A stretch of DNA of 64,000 nt from Haberlea rhodopensis (lineage: Eukaryota; Streptophyta; Magnoliopsida; Lamiales; Gesneriaceae), in the NCBI GenBank assembly GCA_907163345.1, contig CAJQUN010000043.1, positions 4,639,001-4,703,000 on the forward strand. The letters run 5' to 3'. The translations under genes were made by a program, and so were the position numbers. Positions 10,621-22,068 of the stretch are shown here, piece after piece. The first letter of the stretch is position 1. Each line of letters begins with the position of its first letter. The notes beneath the pieces were generated by a model. The model did no database searches. It had not been told where the DNA came from and was given only the letters and a program-made list of their open reading frames with translations.

Positions 10621-11545
10621 GCCGATCCCTAGTCATTGTCACGGTAGTGTATTTTAATGCCCCTCGCTCAAATAAAACATGCTGTACTCCCACCCCTCGC
10701 TTCACATATAGGAGGCATAGAATAACCTCGCTTAAATGGACATGCGGCGCTCCCACCCCTCGCTTCACATTTTAGCGGTAAATATTCTTTCCTCGCCTCA
10801 TATGATAACCACGCTTCAATGTGACATGCGGCGCTCCCACCCCTCGCTTCACATTTTAGCGGCACAAAACAATAAATAGCGGCAAGCATTTAAAATCATC
10901 ACTCATCCATAACAATGACTCATGGGATATTCCCCAAGAATTTCATCCATACCTGCATCACAAAGCATAATCCATATTCCAACATACATCATCATGAGTG
11001 TATTTTAATGCACCTCGCTCAAATGCGACATGCGGTACTTCCACCCCTCGCTTCAACATTTGGCGGCAAAGCATTAAAATCATCACTACATGTACACATG
11101 CAACCACAATGCATAATTCATGATGTATATAAAACGCAGGTTACCGTTTCGTGTCTTTCAACCATGGCCTTAGCCTTTCCACGTCATAGTGTCCCTACAG
11201 GAACAATTCCAAACCATGAGCATACGATAATCCATATTCCCCACAATATGATTATAATGAGTAAATGCATAACTATGAGTACAAAGTACTTCCTGTATCC
11301 CAATGCATTTCAAAATGCTCCACTTGGTTGTCCCTGTGTCACAACTCACAATCATAATCAACAGGTTATATTATGATTCTATAGATGTCATGACATATAA
11401 TCGTTTCACTATGATCACATGTTACAAATGCACATAAGAAAAATAGTTGTGTCACACAGCACTAGCTACTATCATGCATAAATATGTGCTACCCATCCCT
11501 ATCAGCATGTTTTAGGCCTTCAACAGCCCCAAAGAGCTAACCACT
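10621..11545 (-). other. LTR-derived module inside the internal domain of B
   Basis: On the minus strand this stretch has the GCGAGGGG...CCGC inverted-repeat array followed by a segment ending near the words CAGGGACAACC and CAGGAAGT. That order and wording match the LTRs of F and G (for example 41508-41960 and 48361-48810). In B it lies downstream of the primer site, not in the LTR. No gene is seen. Confidence 0.65.
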
Positions 11546-11557
11546 GCTCTGATACCA
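11546..11557 (-). other. Primer binding site, initiator tRNA-Met (element B)
   Basis: GCTCTGATACCA on the plus strand is TGGTATCAGAGC on the minus strand. It lies four bases from the LTR end at 11562 and identifies that LTR as the 5' one. Confidence 0.93.
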
Positions 11558-11561
11558 CTAA

Positions 11562-14124
11562 TGTAAGGACCCCAAGCCCTTAACCCTTGATTAGTGTATT
11601 AACCACTATGTGTGGCACATGCTTTCAATAAAAAGTCAATCGGGAAGCTCAGATGATACTTTATCATTGCATGGCAATTACAAAATTTCTTTAATATTCA
11701 ACATTAAGATCATCTCTACCCACAATTAGACTCATAGATTTCGCCCATTACCATCCCCTTTGTGCCACTTTTTACATTGTGGACTTTTATAAAAATTTGG
11801 GCAGAGTCTCCCCATAAATAGAGCTATCCCGAAATAAAAGCACAACACATAACATAATTCCCGGCCAGGGAAAACATAATACTCAACAGAATGCAGCAAT
11901 ACCAAGTAAATTCTCAGCCAGGGAAGACCCACACATATGACGACAAAAGTGGGTTTCAACACCCACATAATACACCAATGACTCTCATATCATTTAGCAA
12001 TTCTACCTCTAATTGCATGCAACATCAAATGAAAGAGAGAAAGGCTCATGCCTTTATATACAATCCATATACAAGTATAATCGTGCTCACATGCGAGCAT
12101 CATGAATATGTATATAACCCTCAGGTGTATATAGGTACTCTATACGATACCGTGCTCCATCAAGCCCTGGTATCACGATCCTGTGAGTGAATCCAATCAA
12201 CAGCTCGAGCTCAACTCCAAAGCCATCGATGTACCTATTCACCTGCCCCAACAGAGACAGCCCCCAACGGGGTGAGCATACCAATACACAAAATCCCATA
12301 ATCACAATAATGAAATTCATAATTTACAACAAAAGTAAATACTAATGAATTTTAAATGATACTCCCTGGATGGCAACATCCTCATCCGGGATTCCGTGTA
12401 CTGTCCCTGTTCTCACAATCATCAAACTCATCAAATCTCATAAATCAGTAAATCAACACATTGATTTAACTCATCGCATGCCTGATTCTCAAATATCAAT
12501 AATTGATGATTCCAAATTTATTATACATACGAATATAGATATCTCAATATCTAATACTGATTTTCAACTTTGCTACCAATCACAGATAGCTCAAATGCCT
12601 AGCATTTATTTTACCAATTCTCCATTTCACTTAGACATCTCACATGTCTTACAATGAATACATGATCCCACGATCATTCCAGGCATCTCAAATACCCTAC
12701 ACTAGTCATATAAACCCAGTACCCCATATCTCAGGTAAGGTTATACTACTCTAGTATTACGCACACTTGTGGTAGCAATGTCAAGACTAGGTCGTTCCAT
12801 AGTCATTTCAACACATATATATATAGCCATACCCACAACCATCTAATGCAATTAAAACACATTATGCATTTCACAAATGCTCTTATATAAAGTAATGCTC
12901 GTACGTCGCACGTACCTTAAATCTCCGAAGTCCGAGCCAAACCTTGCTCGAGTCCCATGCCCCGAGGAACGATGTGCTAACACGATAAATAATTCACAAT
13001 TAATTACGAACATGCAACCCATGCTCAAGCACACCCATATCCCTTATACAGAAAATTATTGTCAACCCACGACAATATACCATTTAAAAGACCCGGGGCA
13101 GGGCATAAACAGGGAGGGAAATCGAAGGAGATAATATCGAAAATTGCTCAAGAATTCCCCACAATTTTTCGAACCCTCACAACACAAATCGAACCCAATT
13201 AAACACCATAATTCATCTAAACATGAATTAATCGATTAACAACAAGAATCATCATCCCCAAGCCAAAACCCCAAAAAATTCGAGCCCTAACTCAATCAAA
13301 CAGCATGAAAATCGAATCAATTGGCAACCAATTTCTTTGAACCACAAGGCAAGAAATTTTCGACCCAAACTTCACGCAACCAGCACTGAAATTCGAACCA
13401 TTAAGCAACAAAAATTTTGAACTTTAAAGTCTGAAATTATCGACTCAATATCAGCTCAAAAACGCCCCAAAAACACCAGAATAATCGTACCAAAATCGTA
13501 CCAAAATCGAGCCCCAAAATCGGACAGAAATCCAGTTCGAACCCTAGCGCTTTTCTGGCAAATCCGAGCTCAAATCGCGACCAAATTTCGAATTGTTGGT
13601 ATGGGGAGGAGCGCCTGGACGAGACGAAGCTGGCGGCGGGTCGGACGCGCCGAACGGCGGCCGGACGGCGGCGGGCGAAGCACTTTTGTGCGCGGGGGTC
13701 AAAGGGGATCGGGAGTGCGGACGCGGGGAAGAGAGAGAAGCAAGTAAGGAAAATGGTTCCGATAATTAAAATCACGGGTTCAACTGGTATTTATAGCAAA
13801 AATACCCCAAAATACTAATAGCCCCACAAATACATCATGATTCATTAAAAATCATCTGTTTTCAAAAATTCTCTCTCTAACTCCAAAACCCCCTACCGGT
13901 GCCCACACCAAGCACCCGAGATTCCGAGTCACACTAAAAACCCAACTCTTATTTTTCACCGTAATGAGAATACAATCTCAACCTCGGGATCCAACAATCC
14001 CAACTACCCAAATAAATGAGCCCAGAAGGCCCAACACCGCGATTAAACTCCAAGTCGCCACGTAAAACAACTTTAGGGGTTATTAACCCTACGGGATTAA
14101 CATCTTTAATCCATGGTCATCACA
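11562..14124 (-). repeat. 5' LTR of element B (complete, 2563 bp)
   Basis: On the minus strand it runs from TGTGATGACC at 14124 to CCTTACA at 11562. It belongs to the A/B/C LTR family. It has the TATA box at 13788-13795, the donor-like site at 12915, and one or two of the ACAT-TTGAG-ATGT inverted repeats near 12630, where A has five. Near 13365-13460 it contains about 100 bp not present in the minus LTR at 1-1765. Confidence 0.9.
13788..13795 (-). promoter_or_regulatory. TATA box of B 5' LTR
   Basis: TATAAATA on the minus strand, in the same setting as the other A/B/C LTRs. Transcription would run left through the primer site and now into A. Confidence 0.65.
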
Positions 14125-16058
14125 TACACCCACCCTGAGGGTGTGGGATAAGTCTTAACGGATTATGATTGCATCATAAGTGAGCAAGGACACCGGGTTG
14201 TCCATTGTGCTTGGTATTTTAGAGATATGCTGGGCGATGACCCATTACTCTAACGGTTTGTACGGTATGGCATACCGAGATGGAACATATGGTTTGTTGG
14301 TGGACTTGATATGAACCTATGGAGACAGCACTTTGCTAGTCAGATATCGTAGTGATGATATAGTGTGCTTGTTGGGGCCATGATACTGCTCGTTGGAACC
14401 AAGTTTGGCAAATCGTAAAGTGATACGATGTGGATCGTGGTGGACTCTAGTAGTCACCACGTCATTTGAGGTTGAGGTTGTGCATGCCTCACTGAAACGT
14501 GTATACGTTGATGTTAAATCTTGGTGAGACTTGTCTGGGACAGCTCATAATGTTGGAGTACCAACAAGAGAGTCATCAAGTCGTCGTTGACTCGATCTGG
14601 GAAATCCGTGTATTTGGGATGCAATGGGTGTTATTGTATCCAGTTTTTTTCGAACGGTGGTTAGAGACTAGTGGATCTCAAGTTCGATAGCACTTCCCTT
14701 GTGGGGAAGGAGGTAGTATAATATCTATTTGGGAATCTTTGAAAGATTCGGTAAATTGGTACGTGTGGTGTTGATTTTGGGAATCACGCCGTGTTGTTGA
14801 TCGTCGATTATCATCCTCCACTGAGTAGGGAGTGACTCAGAATTGACAGTTGTGTTTGGGGCTTAGGGGCATGTTGTAGATACCCGAGCCAAGTGCATTG
14901 AGTATGCATGTGATGTCAGTGCTTAGGCAGGTATACCGGTGAGTGTACGGATGCAGTTATTGATTTCCTTTTGACAAGCATAGAGTTATGCTATTTTGGA
15001 TGGCTAAATCTCTGATGAGAGATATTGAACACCTTGAGATTGGGAATCTCCATGGCACGATAATTATGAGAAACAATCGTGAAGTTAGTTGACTCCCTTT
15101 GAGGAGGGATTATCTTGTGTGAGTTGAGGTGTTTCATTGTTGGTGTTTTCCTTCGAGTTATGCGATAGCCTTCCCAAGTTTGGATTGTTAAATCCTAGGA
15201 TTATCAAGGGATGGCAGGAATTCGGATTGGTTGGGTGTAGCTGTCGACACAAGCGTTGAGGATGCCATGGGTTTATTGCATGTCCTTTCAGAATTTGAAC
15301 TCTGTGGAGTCTCGATGGTTTAGTTATGATCAGGATGTGATCCTTGGAATAACCGAAGGTGGACATCTTGTGAAATGTCTTTTGTGTGAATCTGTGGCCG
15401 TGAGTTGCCCAAATTGAGTTGCAATGATGCGACTGTTCATTTTATGGAGGAGGTTTGGAAGTGGAGACCAGATTTGGTATGTGTACATCGTGGTATACTA
15501 GTGTTTTCCTCGTAATGATGTGTGTTAGACATCGTGAGTCATGATAGAGATGTCTTTGAATGATATCTACGATGGAATCGGGAGCGAGTCGAATCCTTGC
15601 AGTTTCAGTTGACTAACTGCTCTTGGAGTATTAGCGTTGAGCTGTGCTGATGCTCTTTGACGTTATGATGGATTTGGGAGTCTATTCCACTCCAGAGTTT
15701 GACACGAGGTCAACGTTCTCACGGTTGAGGTGTCATTCAGGATGCGTTCTTACTAGTTGTATTAGAACTAAGGATGACTGTCCGATCTACGGTCGTAAGT
15801 ATTGGTTGTTTTGCAGTCATGAGGGACTGACTTTTGGGATGAACCGCATCGAGGTACGTTTTGCCTCTTGGGTGATATGTTGGTTTTGGTATGTCGCTCT
15901 GTTTCAGAGTTTGTTGTGAGGTAAGTATCCTCGCGTTTATAAGACGATCCAAATATGTTCAAGGATCGAGGTTATGGCTTCATGTTGTTGTGTAGCCCGG
16001 GTGTTACGTGATACACCGGTGCTAATTTTGAGGACGAAATTCTTTTAGTGGGGGATAT
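14125..16058 (+). other. Non-coding internal domain of C (3' part)
   Basis: It aligns by eye along its length to A 5840-7777, including the GAGGACGAAAT tail and the AGTGGGGGATAT polypurine tract. No gag-pol remnant is seen. The longest shared frame (15644-15919, 91 codons; A version 7362-7589) has a stop in A where C reads on, which argues against a protein. Confidence 0.75.
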
Positions 16059-18524
16059 TGTGATGACCTGAGATTAGGGATGTTAATCCCGGAGTGTTAA
16101 TAACCCCTAAAGTTGTTTTACGTGGCGATTTGGAGTTTAATCGCGGTGTTGGGCCTTCTGGGCTCGTTTATTTGAGTAGTTGGGATCGTTGGATTCCGAG
16201 GTTGAGATTGTATTCTCATTACGGTGAAAAACCTAAGAGTTGGGTTGTTGAAGTGTCTCAGAATCTCGGGTGCTTGTGTGGTCACCGGTAGGGGGTTTTT
16301 GAGTTAGAGAGAGAGTTTTTGAAAACAGATGATTTTTAATGAATCATGATGTATTTGTGGGGCTATTAGTATTTCGGGGTATTTTTGCTATAAATACCAG
16401 TTGAACCCGAGATTTCAATTATCAGAGCCATTTTCCTCACCTTCTCTCTCTCTCTCCCGCGTCCGCGACTTCTCGATCCCCTTTGACCCCCGCGCACAAA
16501 AGCGCTTCGCCCGCCGCCGTCTGGCCGCCGTTCGGCGCGTCCGACCCGCCGTCAGCTTCGTCTCTTCCAGGCGCTCCTATCCATACCATCAATTCGAAGT
16601 TTGGTCGTGATTTGAGCTCGGATTTCTGCAGAAAGCGCTAGGGTTCGAAACTGGATTCTGTCCGATTTTGTGGCTCGATTTTGGTACGATTTTTGGGGCT
16701 TTTCTTCCAGTGTTTTTGGGGCGTTTTGTGCTGCATTTTGTGTCGAAAATTTTATGCTTTGTGGTTCAAAGATTTTGGTTGCCAATTGATTCGATTTGAG
16801 CGCTGGTTGCATGGCTTTTGGTTCGAATTTCTTGCTGTTGGGCGAGGGTTTGGTTCGAAAATTGGGGTTTTTGGCAGGGAGTTATGATTCTTGTTAGTAA
16901 TCGATTAATTCATGTTTTAGATGAATTATGGTGTTTAGTTTGGGTTCGATTTGTGTTGTGAAGGTTCGAAAATTTGTGGGGAGTTATTGAGCAATTTTGG
17001 ATAATGGTTAATTGTCGTGTGTTGACAATATTTTTGAGGGTTATGGGTGTGCTTGAGCATGGGTTGCATGTTCGTAATTAATTGTGAATTAATTTATCGT
17101 GTTAGCACATCGTTCCTCGTAGCATGGAACTCGAGCAAGGTTTGGCTCGGACTTCGGAGATTAAGGTACGTGCGACGTACGAGCATTACTTTATATAAGA
17201 GCATTTGTGAAATGCATAATGTGTTTTAATTGCATTAGATGGTTGTGGGTATGGCTATATATATATATATATGTGTGTCGATATGACTATGGAACGACCT
17301 AGTCTTGATATCGCTGCCACAAGTGTGCGTAATACTAGAGTAGTATGACCTTATAATAGATATGGGGTACTGGGTCTATATGACTATTGTAGGGCATTTG
17401 AGATGCCTGAGAATGATCGTGGAATCATGCATTCATTATAAGACATGTGAGATGTCTAAGTGAAATGGAGAATTGGTAAAATAAATGCTAGGCATTTGAG
17501 CTATCTGTGATTGGTAGCAAAGTTGAAAATCAGTGTTAGATATCGAGATATCTATATTTGTATGTATAATAAATTTGGAATCATTAATTATTGATACTTG
17601 AGAATCAGGCATGCTATGAGTTAAATCAATGTGTTGATTTACTGATTTTGAGATTTGATGAGTTTGATGAATTGTGAGAACAGGGACAGTACACGGAATC
17701 CCGGATGAGGACGTTGCCATCCAGGGAGTATCATTTAAATTCATTAATATTTACTTGTGTTGTAAATTATGAATTTCATTATTGTGATTATGAGATTTTG
17801 TGTATTGGTATGCTCACCCCGTTGGGGGCTGTCTCTGTTGGGACAGGTGAACAGGTACATCGATGGCTTTGGAGTTGAGCTCGAGCTGTTGATTGGATGT
17901 ACTCCCAGGATCGTGGTACCAGGGCTTGATGGAGCACGGTATCGTATAGAGTACTTATATACACCTGAGGATTATATACATATTCATGATGCTCGCATGT
18001 GAGCACGATTATGCTTGTATATGGATTGTATATAAAGGCATGAGCCTTTCTCTCTTTCATTTCGTGTTGCATGCAATTAGAGTAGAATTGCTAATGATAT
18101 GAGAGTCATGGGTGTATTATGTGGGTGTTGAGACCCATTTCTGTCGTCTTATGTGTGGTGTCTTCCCTGGCTGGGAATTTACTTAGTGTTGCTGTGTTCT
18201 GTTGAATATGTGTTTTCCCTGGCTGGGAACTATATATTGTGATGCGCTTTTATTTCGGGATGGCTCTATTTATGGGGAGACTCTGCCCAAATTTTTATAA
18301 AAGTCTATCATGTGAAAAGTGGTGAAATGGGGATGGAAATGGGCGGAATCTATGAGTCAAATTGTGGGTAGAGATGATCTTAATGTTGAATATTAAAGAA
18401 ATTTTGTAATTGCCATTCAATGGTAAAGTATCATCTGTGTTTCCCGATTGAATATATTGAAAGCATGTACCACACATAATGATTAATACACTAATTAAGG
18501 GTTAAGGGCTTGGGGGTCCTTACA
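16059..18524 (+). repeat. 3' LTR of element C (complete, 2466 bp)
   Basis: It starts TGTGATGACC and ends CCTTACA. TATA box TATAAATA is at 16389-16396 and the donor-like AAG|GTACGT at 17166. The inverted repeats near 17395-17560 show arms GGGCAT/ATGCC, AGACAT/ATGTCT and AGATAT/ATATCT around related loops. Compared with A it lacks the 45-bp amplification. Confidence 0.92.
16389..16396 (+). promoter_or_regulatory. TATA box of C 3' LTR
   Basis: TATAAATA about 330 bases into the LTR, equivalent to the site at 8105 in A. Confidence 0.65.
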
Positions 18525-18797
18525 AAAACCCACTCCGATCAAATCATACCAATAACCAAAATTCCCAACATGCAACGAATGCATCCCGGATCCCGATTCT
18601 CACCAAAAACCTAAATCGTAGGTTTTTCACCAAATTGAGAATACAATCTCGACCTTTGGATCCAACGATCCTAAATACCCGATTTAACAAACTCGGGAGA
18701 CCAAAACCACAATTAATTCCTAATTGCCACTATAAAAAAAATCCGTTAAGGATTAATAACCCTCCGGGATTAACACTAATAATCCCAGGACATCACA
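18525..18797 (-). repeat. LTR fragment D (5' end of a diverged A-like LTR)
   Basis: On the minus strand it starts at 18797 with TGTGATGTCC and keeps the spaced words found at the start of the A/B/C LTRs (TTAATCCCGG, GGGTTATTAATCC). It is clearly more diverged. C interrupts it at 18525, so the rest should be on the far side of the whole A/B/C nest, outside the window. Confidence 0.7.
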
Positions 18798-19474
18798 TAG
18801 GTAAAGTCTAGTAGAATTCTCGCAATAATAACTCATGTTGGGATTTTAATATTTTGATGTTTGAATCTAATATGAGTATTAATAGTTGAATATTTGTATT
18901 GATGATGGGTTAGAAAGCATACCATAATGAATTCGTGTGGTAAATTGTAACCATGCCTTTTATAAAGGACTATTGTGCAATTTTGAAAAATTGGTTGAAG
19001 ATATTATGGTGAGAACTCACCATAAGCCCTTAACACCCAAACCTCTTTCCCCTCATCCCTTCCACACCTAAAAATCGCCCAAGATGGAATACTTGCCAAA
19101 GTTTGGATTTGAAGCTCTCTACATTATCTTAGTGGTAATGTATTGTCCCTAAACCACTACTTTCATGGATATGGTGTTACAAATATGGATTTATTATAGT
19201 TGGGAGAGTTTTGAATTTGATATTTGTTGGATATGGTAGTAGTTGTGGATTTTAGTCAAAAATTTGGGGTGTTTTATGATTTATTACTTACCTTGGTGAA
19301 ATGGTTAAATGTCATTTGTGTGTGTGAAGAATGGTGGTTGTTGATTTTGAAAAGAGATGTTTTGAACCGGATGAAAATGGAGATTTTCGGATTTAAGCAT
19401 CGACTTATCGATCGGTAGAGACACACCGATCTATTGGTAAAATATGAAAGGGAATATGTAAATTTTGTGATCTA

Positions 19475-19622
19475 CCGATCGATCGACAGCTACCACTAAT
19501 CGATCGTTAGATGTCGAACGATCGGTCGGTAGTAACTACCGATTGATCGGTAAAAGTCAAAACAAGGGAATGAAATTTTTGGGACTACCGATCGATCGGT
19601 AGGTAACTACTGATCGATCGGT
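19475..19622 (+). repeat. Paired CGATCGATCG palindromes in M
   Basis: Dyads of the CCGATCGATCGG type occur in pairs with start-to-start steps of 21-22 bp, for example 19588 and 19610. Several members carry one or two changes. Further single half-sites lie near 19390-19435. Confidence 0.8.
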
Positions 19623-19939
19623 AGTGTTAAAATATTGAAAATTTAATTTGTGTTGTCATGTCAATGAATGCATTGTTCGAGTATTTTAAGTAGTATTTTA
19701 TCATGGATAAATGATTTTATCATGATAAAGAGTATGTTTTGAGGGTGATGCTATTGTTATGCATAAATGTTAATATGGATTAAATGAATATGTAGAGCCT
19801 GCACAAGCCTAAGGACATAGAGGAATGTAACTTAACATTATCTCGGACAAAAGATAAGTGAATACATACGAGAAATAGATGTACTTTTTATTTATATTTA
19901 TTAATTGATCAATAGAAGCATTTGTGAGTTGTGGGATTA

Positions 19940-20235
19940 TTGAAATGTCATGGGTTGACACAGAACGTCACAGGATGACTTCGGATTATTGAGATGCCAT
20001 GGGTTGACATGGAATGTCAGGGGTTGACGTTGGATTATTGAAATGTCATGGGTTGACATGTAACATCACAGGTTGACGTTGAATTATTGAATTTCACGAA
20101 TGACATGGAACGTCACAGGTTGACGTCGAACTATTGAATGTCACGGGATGACATGGAACGTCATGGGTTGACGTAGAATCATTGGAATGACACGGGATGA
20201 CATGGAACGTCACTGGTTGACGTTGAAGTTTTTGG
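19940..20235 (+). repeat. Tandem inverted repeats ATGTCA/TGACAT and ACGTCA/TGACGT
   Basis: About six copies of a roughly 50-bp unit. Each unit holds two short inverted repeats: ATGTCA-TGGGT-TGACAT and ACGTCA-CAGGT-TGACGT. The inner arms and loop are nearly fixed, while the outer bases differ as complementary pairs. Similar words occur in A near 5455-5500. Confidence 0.85.
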
Positions 20236-20240
20236 GGTCT

Positions 20241-21021
20241 CGTCATTCTTAGTCTTCATAATATACATTCAATTAAATAAATCTCATTGTTTACTTATCA
20301 GGATTAAGATACTATCACTACTGATCAAGATTTTTTACTATGTCTTTCGCTTACATTGTTCATATACATCACATCATGTTTATCATTTACGCATCACAAT
20401 TCATTCAATCTCGATCAGTTTAACTCCTAGCAGCTATAAATAGACTCACAATCCCGGCTTTCCCCAGCTATGAGTCCCTACAGAACAACCACGCACAACA
20501 TGAGTATATCAATGATGTTCACAATCCAACATCAATGTAATGCATAAATACTGTATAACAACTTCCTGTATTTCATGCATTTGAAAACTCCTCTCTGGTT
20601 GTTCTTGTACATACGCCATGTACTTAACCTAAAACACAATATACAACATGATACAATTGGCCAAATATGTCATGGCATATCTCATTCAACATCCTGTTAT
20701 AACGCGACCGATATGATATGCCTCTCAGTTTAATATGTCAGTGGCTCAGCCTTCACGTCCCATATTAGCAGCACATATCATATTATCGTCCTCATATGTT
20801 ATAATAGCCATATCGTATGCCCAACAATGACATACTTCTCATGGCATTAACTATATGCCTCAACAACATGAATATACAACATGCCCAACAATGGCATACT
20901 CCTCATGGCATCAACTATATGCCTCAAAAACATCATACCTCACAGCATCAAGTACATATGATATTTTCACAATAATCTCATATCTCAATCAACAATATAT
21001 CATCATCACATATAATGATCA
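20241..21021 (-). repeat. LTR remnant L, left part
   Basis: On the minus strand it has the same order as the F LTR: inverted repeats (20750-20940), then a stretch with CAGGAAGT and a later GTAGGGACTC near 20490. It is split from 38513-39257 by element E, whose target duplication is GATCA at 21017-21021 and GAACA at 38508-38512. The outer end near 20241 is not defined. No gene is seen. Confidence 0.55.
20750..20945 (-). repeat. Inverted-repeat array in L (ATGCC/GGCAT)
   Basis: Short units such as ATGCC-caacaat-GGCAT and GGCAT-caactat-ATGCC recur about every 30 bp across roughly 200 bp. It occupies the same LTR position as the arrays of E, F, G and H. Confidence 0.65.
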
Positions 21022-21446
21022 TGTGGGGTCTTCCACCTTAACAGTGATTAATAGACATAAGAAGGACTAATCATGCATTAATAACATCCTAAGGTTCTGG
21101 TTGTTACATGAGCTATCAGGATTACAGGCCAAAATAAAAGACTTCAAAAATAAATTCATTACACTCCCAAAAGAATGTTCATGTTTAGATTTATACTACT
21201 CCTAGAGTAGACACTAATCGAGACTTGATTCCTATACATTCCTGTGTTCCTCGTAGCTCACTGCCTCAACCCGACCCCTTAGTCCTTTAGTCCAAAAGCG
21301 TACCTACTGGGACAACACATCATAACCATATACAATCTCACTAAACATCATAAAACATTATAGTAAAAGCATGAAACATTGGTTAAGTAAATATGCTGGT
21401 TATTCATTAACTTATTATCGTTGTCCCTGATTCATAATTATGCATA

Positions 21447-21690
21447 TGGGCATCTTACCCTGTGGCATCTTACCACATTATAAACATCGCATGGCCTCTT
21501 ACCATGTGGGGCATCTTACCCCGTGGCATCTTACCACAAATAGTATCGCATGGCCTCTTACCATGTGGGGCATCTTACCACAATAACATCGCATGGCATC
21601 TTACCATGTGGGGCATCTTACCCCGTGGCATCTTACCACGTATAACATCATAGACATCTTATAAACACGTAAACATCTTATAAACATCCT
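21447..21690 (-). repeat. Inverted-repeat array with fixed CATCTTA loop in E 3' LTR
   Basis: Plus-strand units are GGG-CATCTTA-CCC, GTGG-CATCTTA-CCAC, ATGG-CCTCTTA-CCAT and GGGG-CATCTTA-CCCC, repeated in mixed order about ten times. The loop is nearly constant, while the four-base arms take at least three forms and stay complementary in nearly every unit. The last units toward 21690 are decayed (ACATCTTAT). The 5' LTR copy is at 37280-37490 plus the first unit at 28389-28403. Confidence 0.92.
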
Positions 21691-21964
21691 AAACATCTTA
21701 TAGACATCATCATTTCATCATGTATACTCATGCAATAAAAGCATAGTCGTAGTGTAAGGATGTGTTTTACCGTCCGATGCCCGTACGTCTCTTACGTACC
21801 TTTTCAAAAGGAGGAGGAGTCAACAGACTTATCTCCTTGATTGTGCTGGTACCTGGGATGGCTCTACACAACCACATTATACAATATTAGACACCGAAAC
21901 GGGAATCGAAATCAAATTACAAAAAAAAAGAACATAAAATTTTGTAACATATGAACAAAAACTA

Positions 21965-22068
21965 CCGATCGATCGGTCTCTCTTACCGATCGATCGCTAA
22001 CTGTTCATCATTTCTTCTTTTAGCTACGGCATTTGCCGATCGATCGGTGTTCATCACCGATCGATCGG
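21965..22068 (-). repeat. Paired CCGATCGATCGG palindromes in E 3' LTR
   Basis: Four dyads lie in two pairs, at 21965/21986 and 22036/22057, each 21 bp start to start. The outer bases are C...G, where F and G have G...C. Confidence 0.9.

Larger units (their letters stand above)
10382..14124 (-). mobile_element. Element B: 5' LTR and leader of a non-coding LTR retrotransposon, interrupted by A
   Basis: On the minus strand, a 5' LTR (14124 to 11562) is followed by an initiator-Met primer site (11557-11546) and about 1.2 kb of internal domain to 10382, where A begins. B's 3' LTR is the minus LTR at 1-1765. The rest of B's internal domain is missing and was probably lost with the left end of A. 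B entered C: the base after 14124 is in the middle of C's internal domain (matching about 5840 of A). Confidence 0.8.
14125..18524 (+). mobile_element. Element C: 3' half of a non-coding LTR retrotransposon
   Basis: The internal domain begins abruptly at 14125, at a point matching about 5840 of A, and runs to a polypurine tract (16045-16058) and a full 3' LTR (16059-18524). The left half should lie beyond B's other LTR, left of the window. C internal sequence is clearly similar to A but more diverged than A's own two LTRs are from each other. C itself interrupts LTR fragment D at 18525. Confidence 0.8.
18798..20240 (+). repeat. LTR-like remnant M
   Basis: No terminal repeats or genes are seen. 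The order of parts matches the plus-strand LTR of G: a TATA-like stretch (about 18956-18967), a CT-rich leader with CACCC words, paired CGATCGATCG-type palindromes (19475-19621), a weak CTAAGG near the expected donor, then an inverted-repeat array (19940-20235). The assignment is by architecture, not by sequence identity. Confidence 0.45.

Noticed and set aside
15644..15919. Small frame shared by A (7362-7589) and C (15644-15919) as a possible conserved protein
   Set aside because: The DNA around it is equally similar, A has a stop where C continues, and no domain or start context supports translation. Most likely shared non-coding sequence.
19940..20235. Satellite DNA array
   Set aside because: Only about six diverged units, lying where an LTR inverted-repeat array is expected. 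No long homogeneous array as in a satellite.
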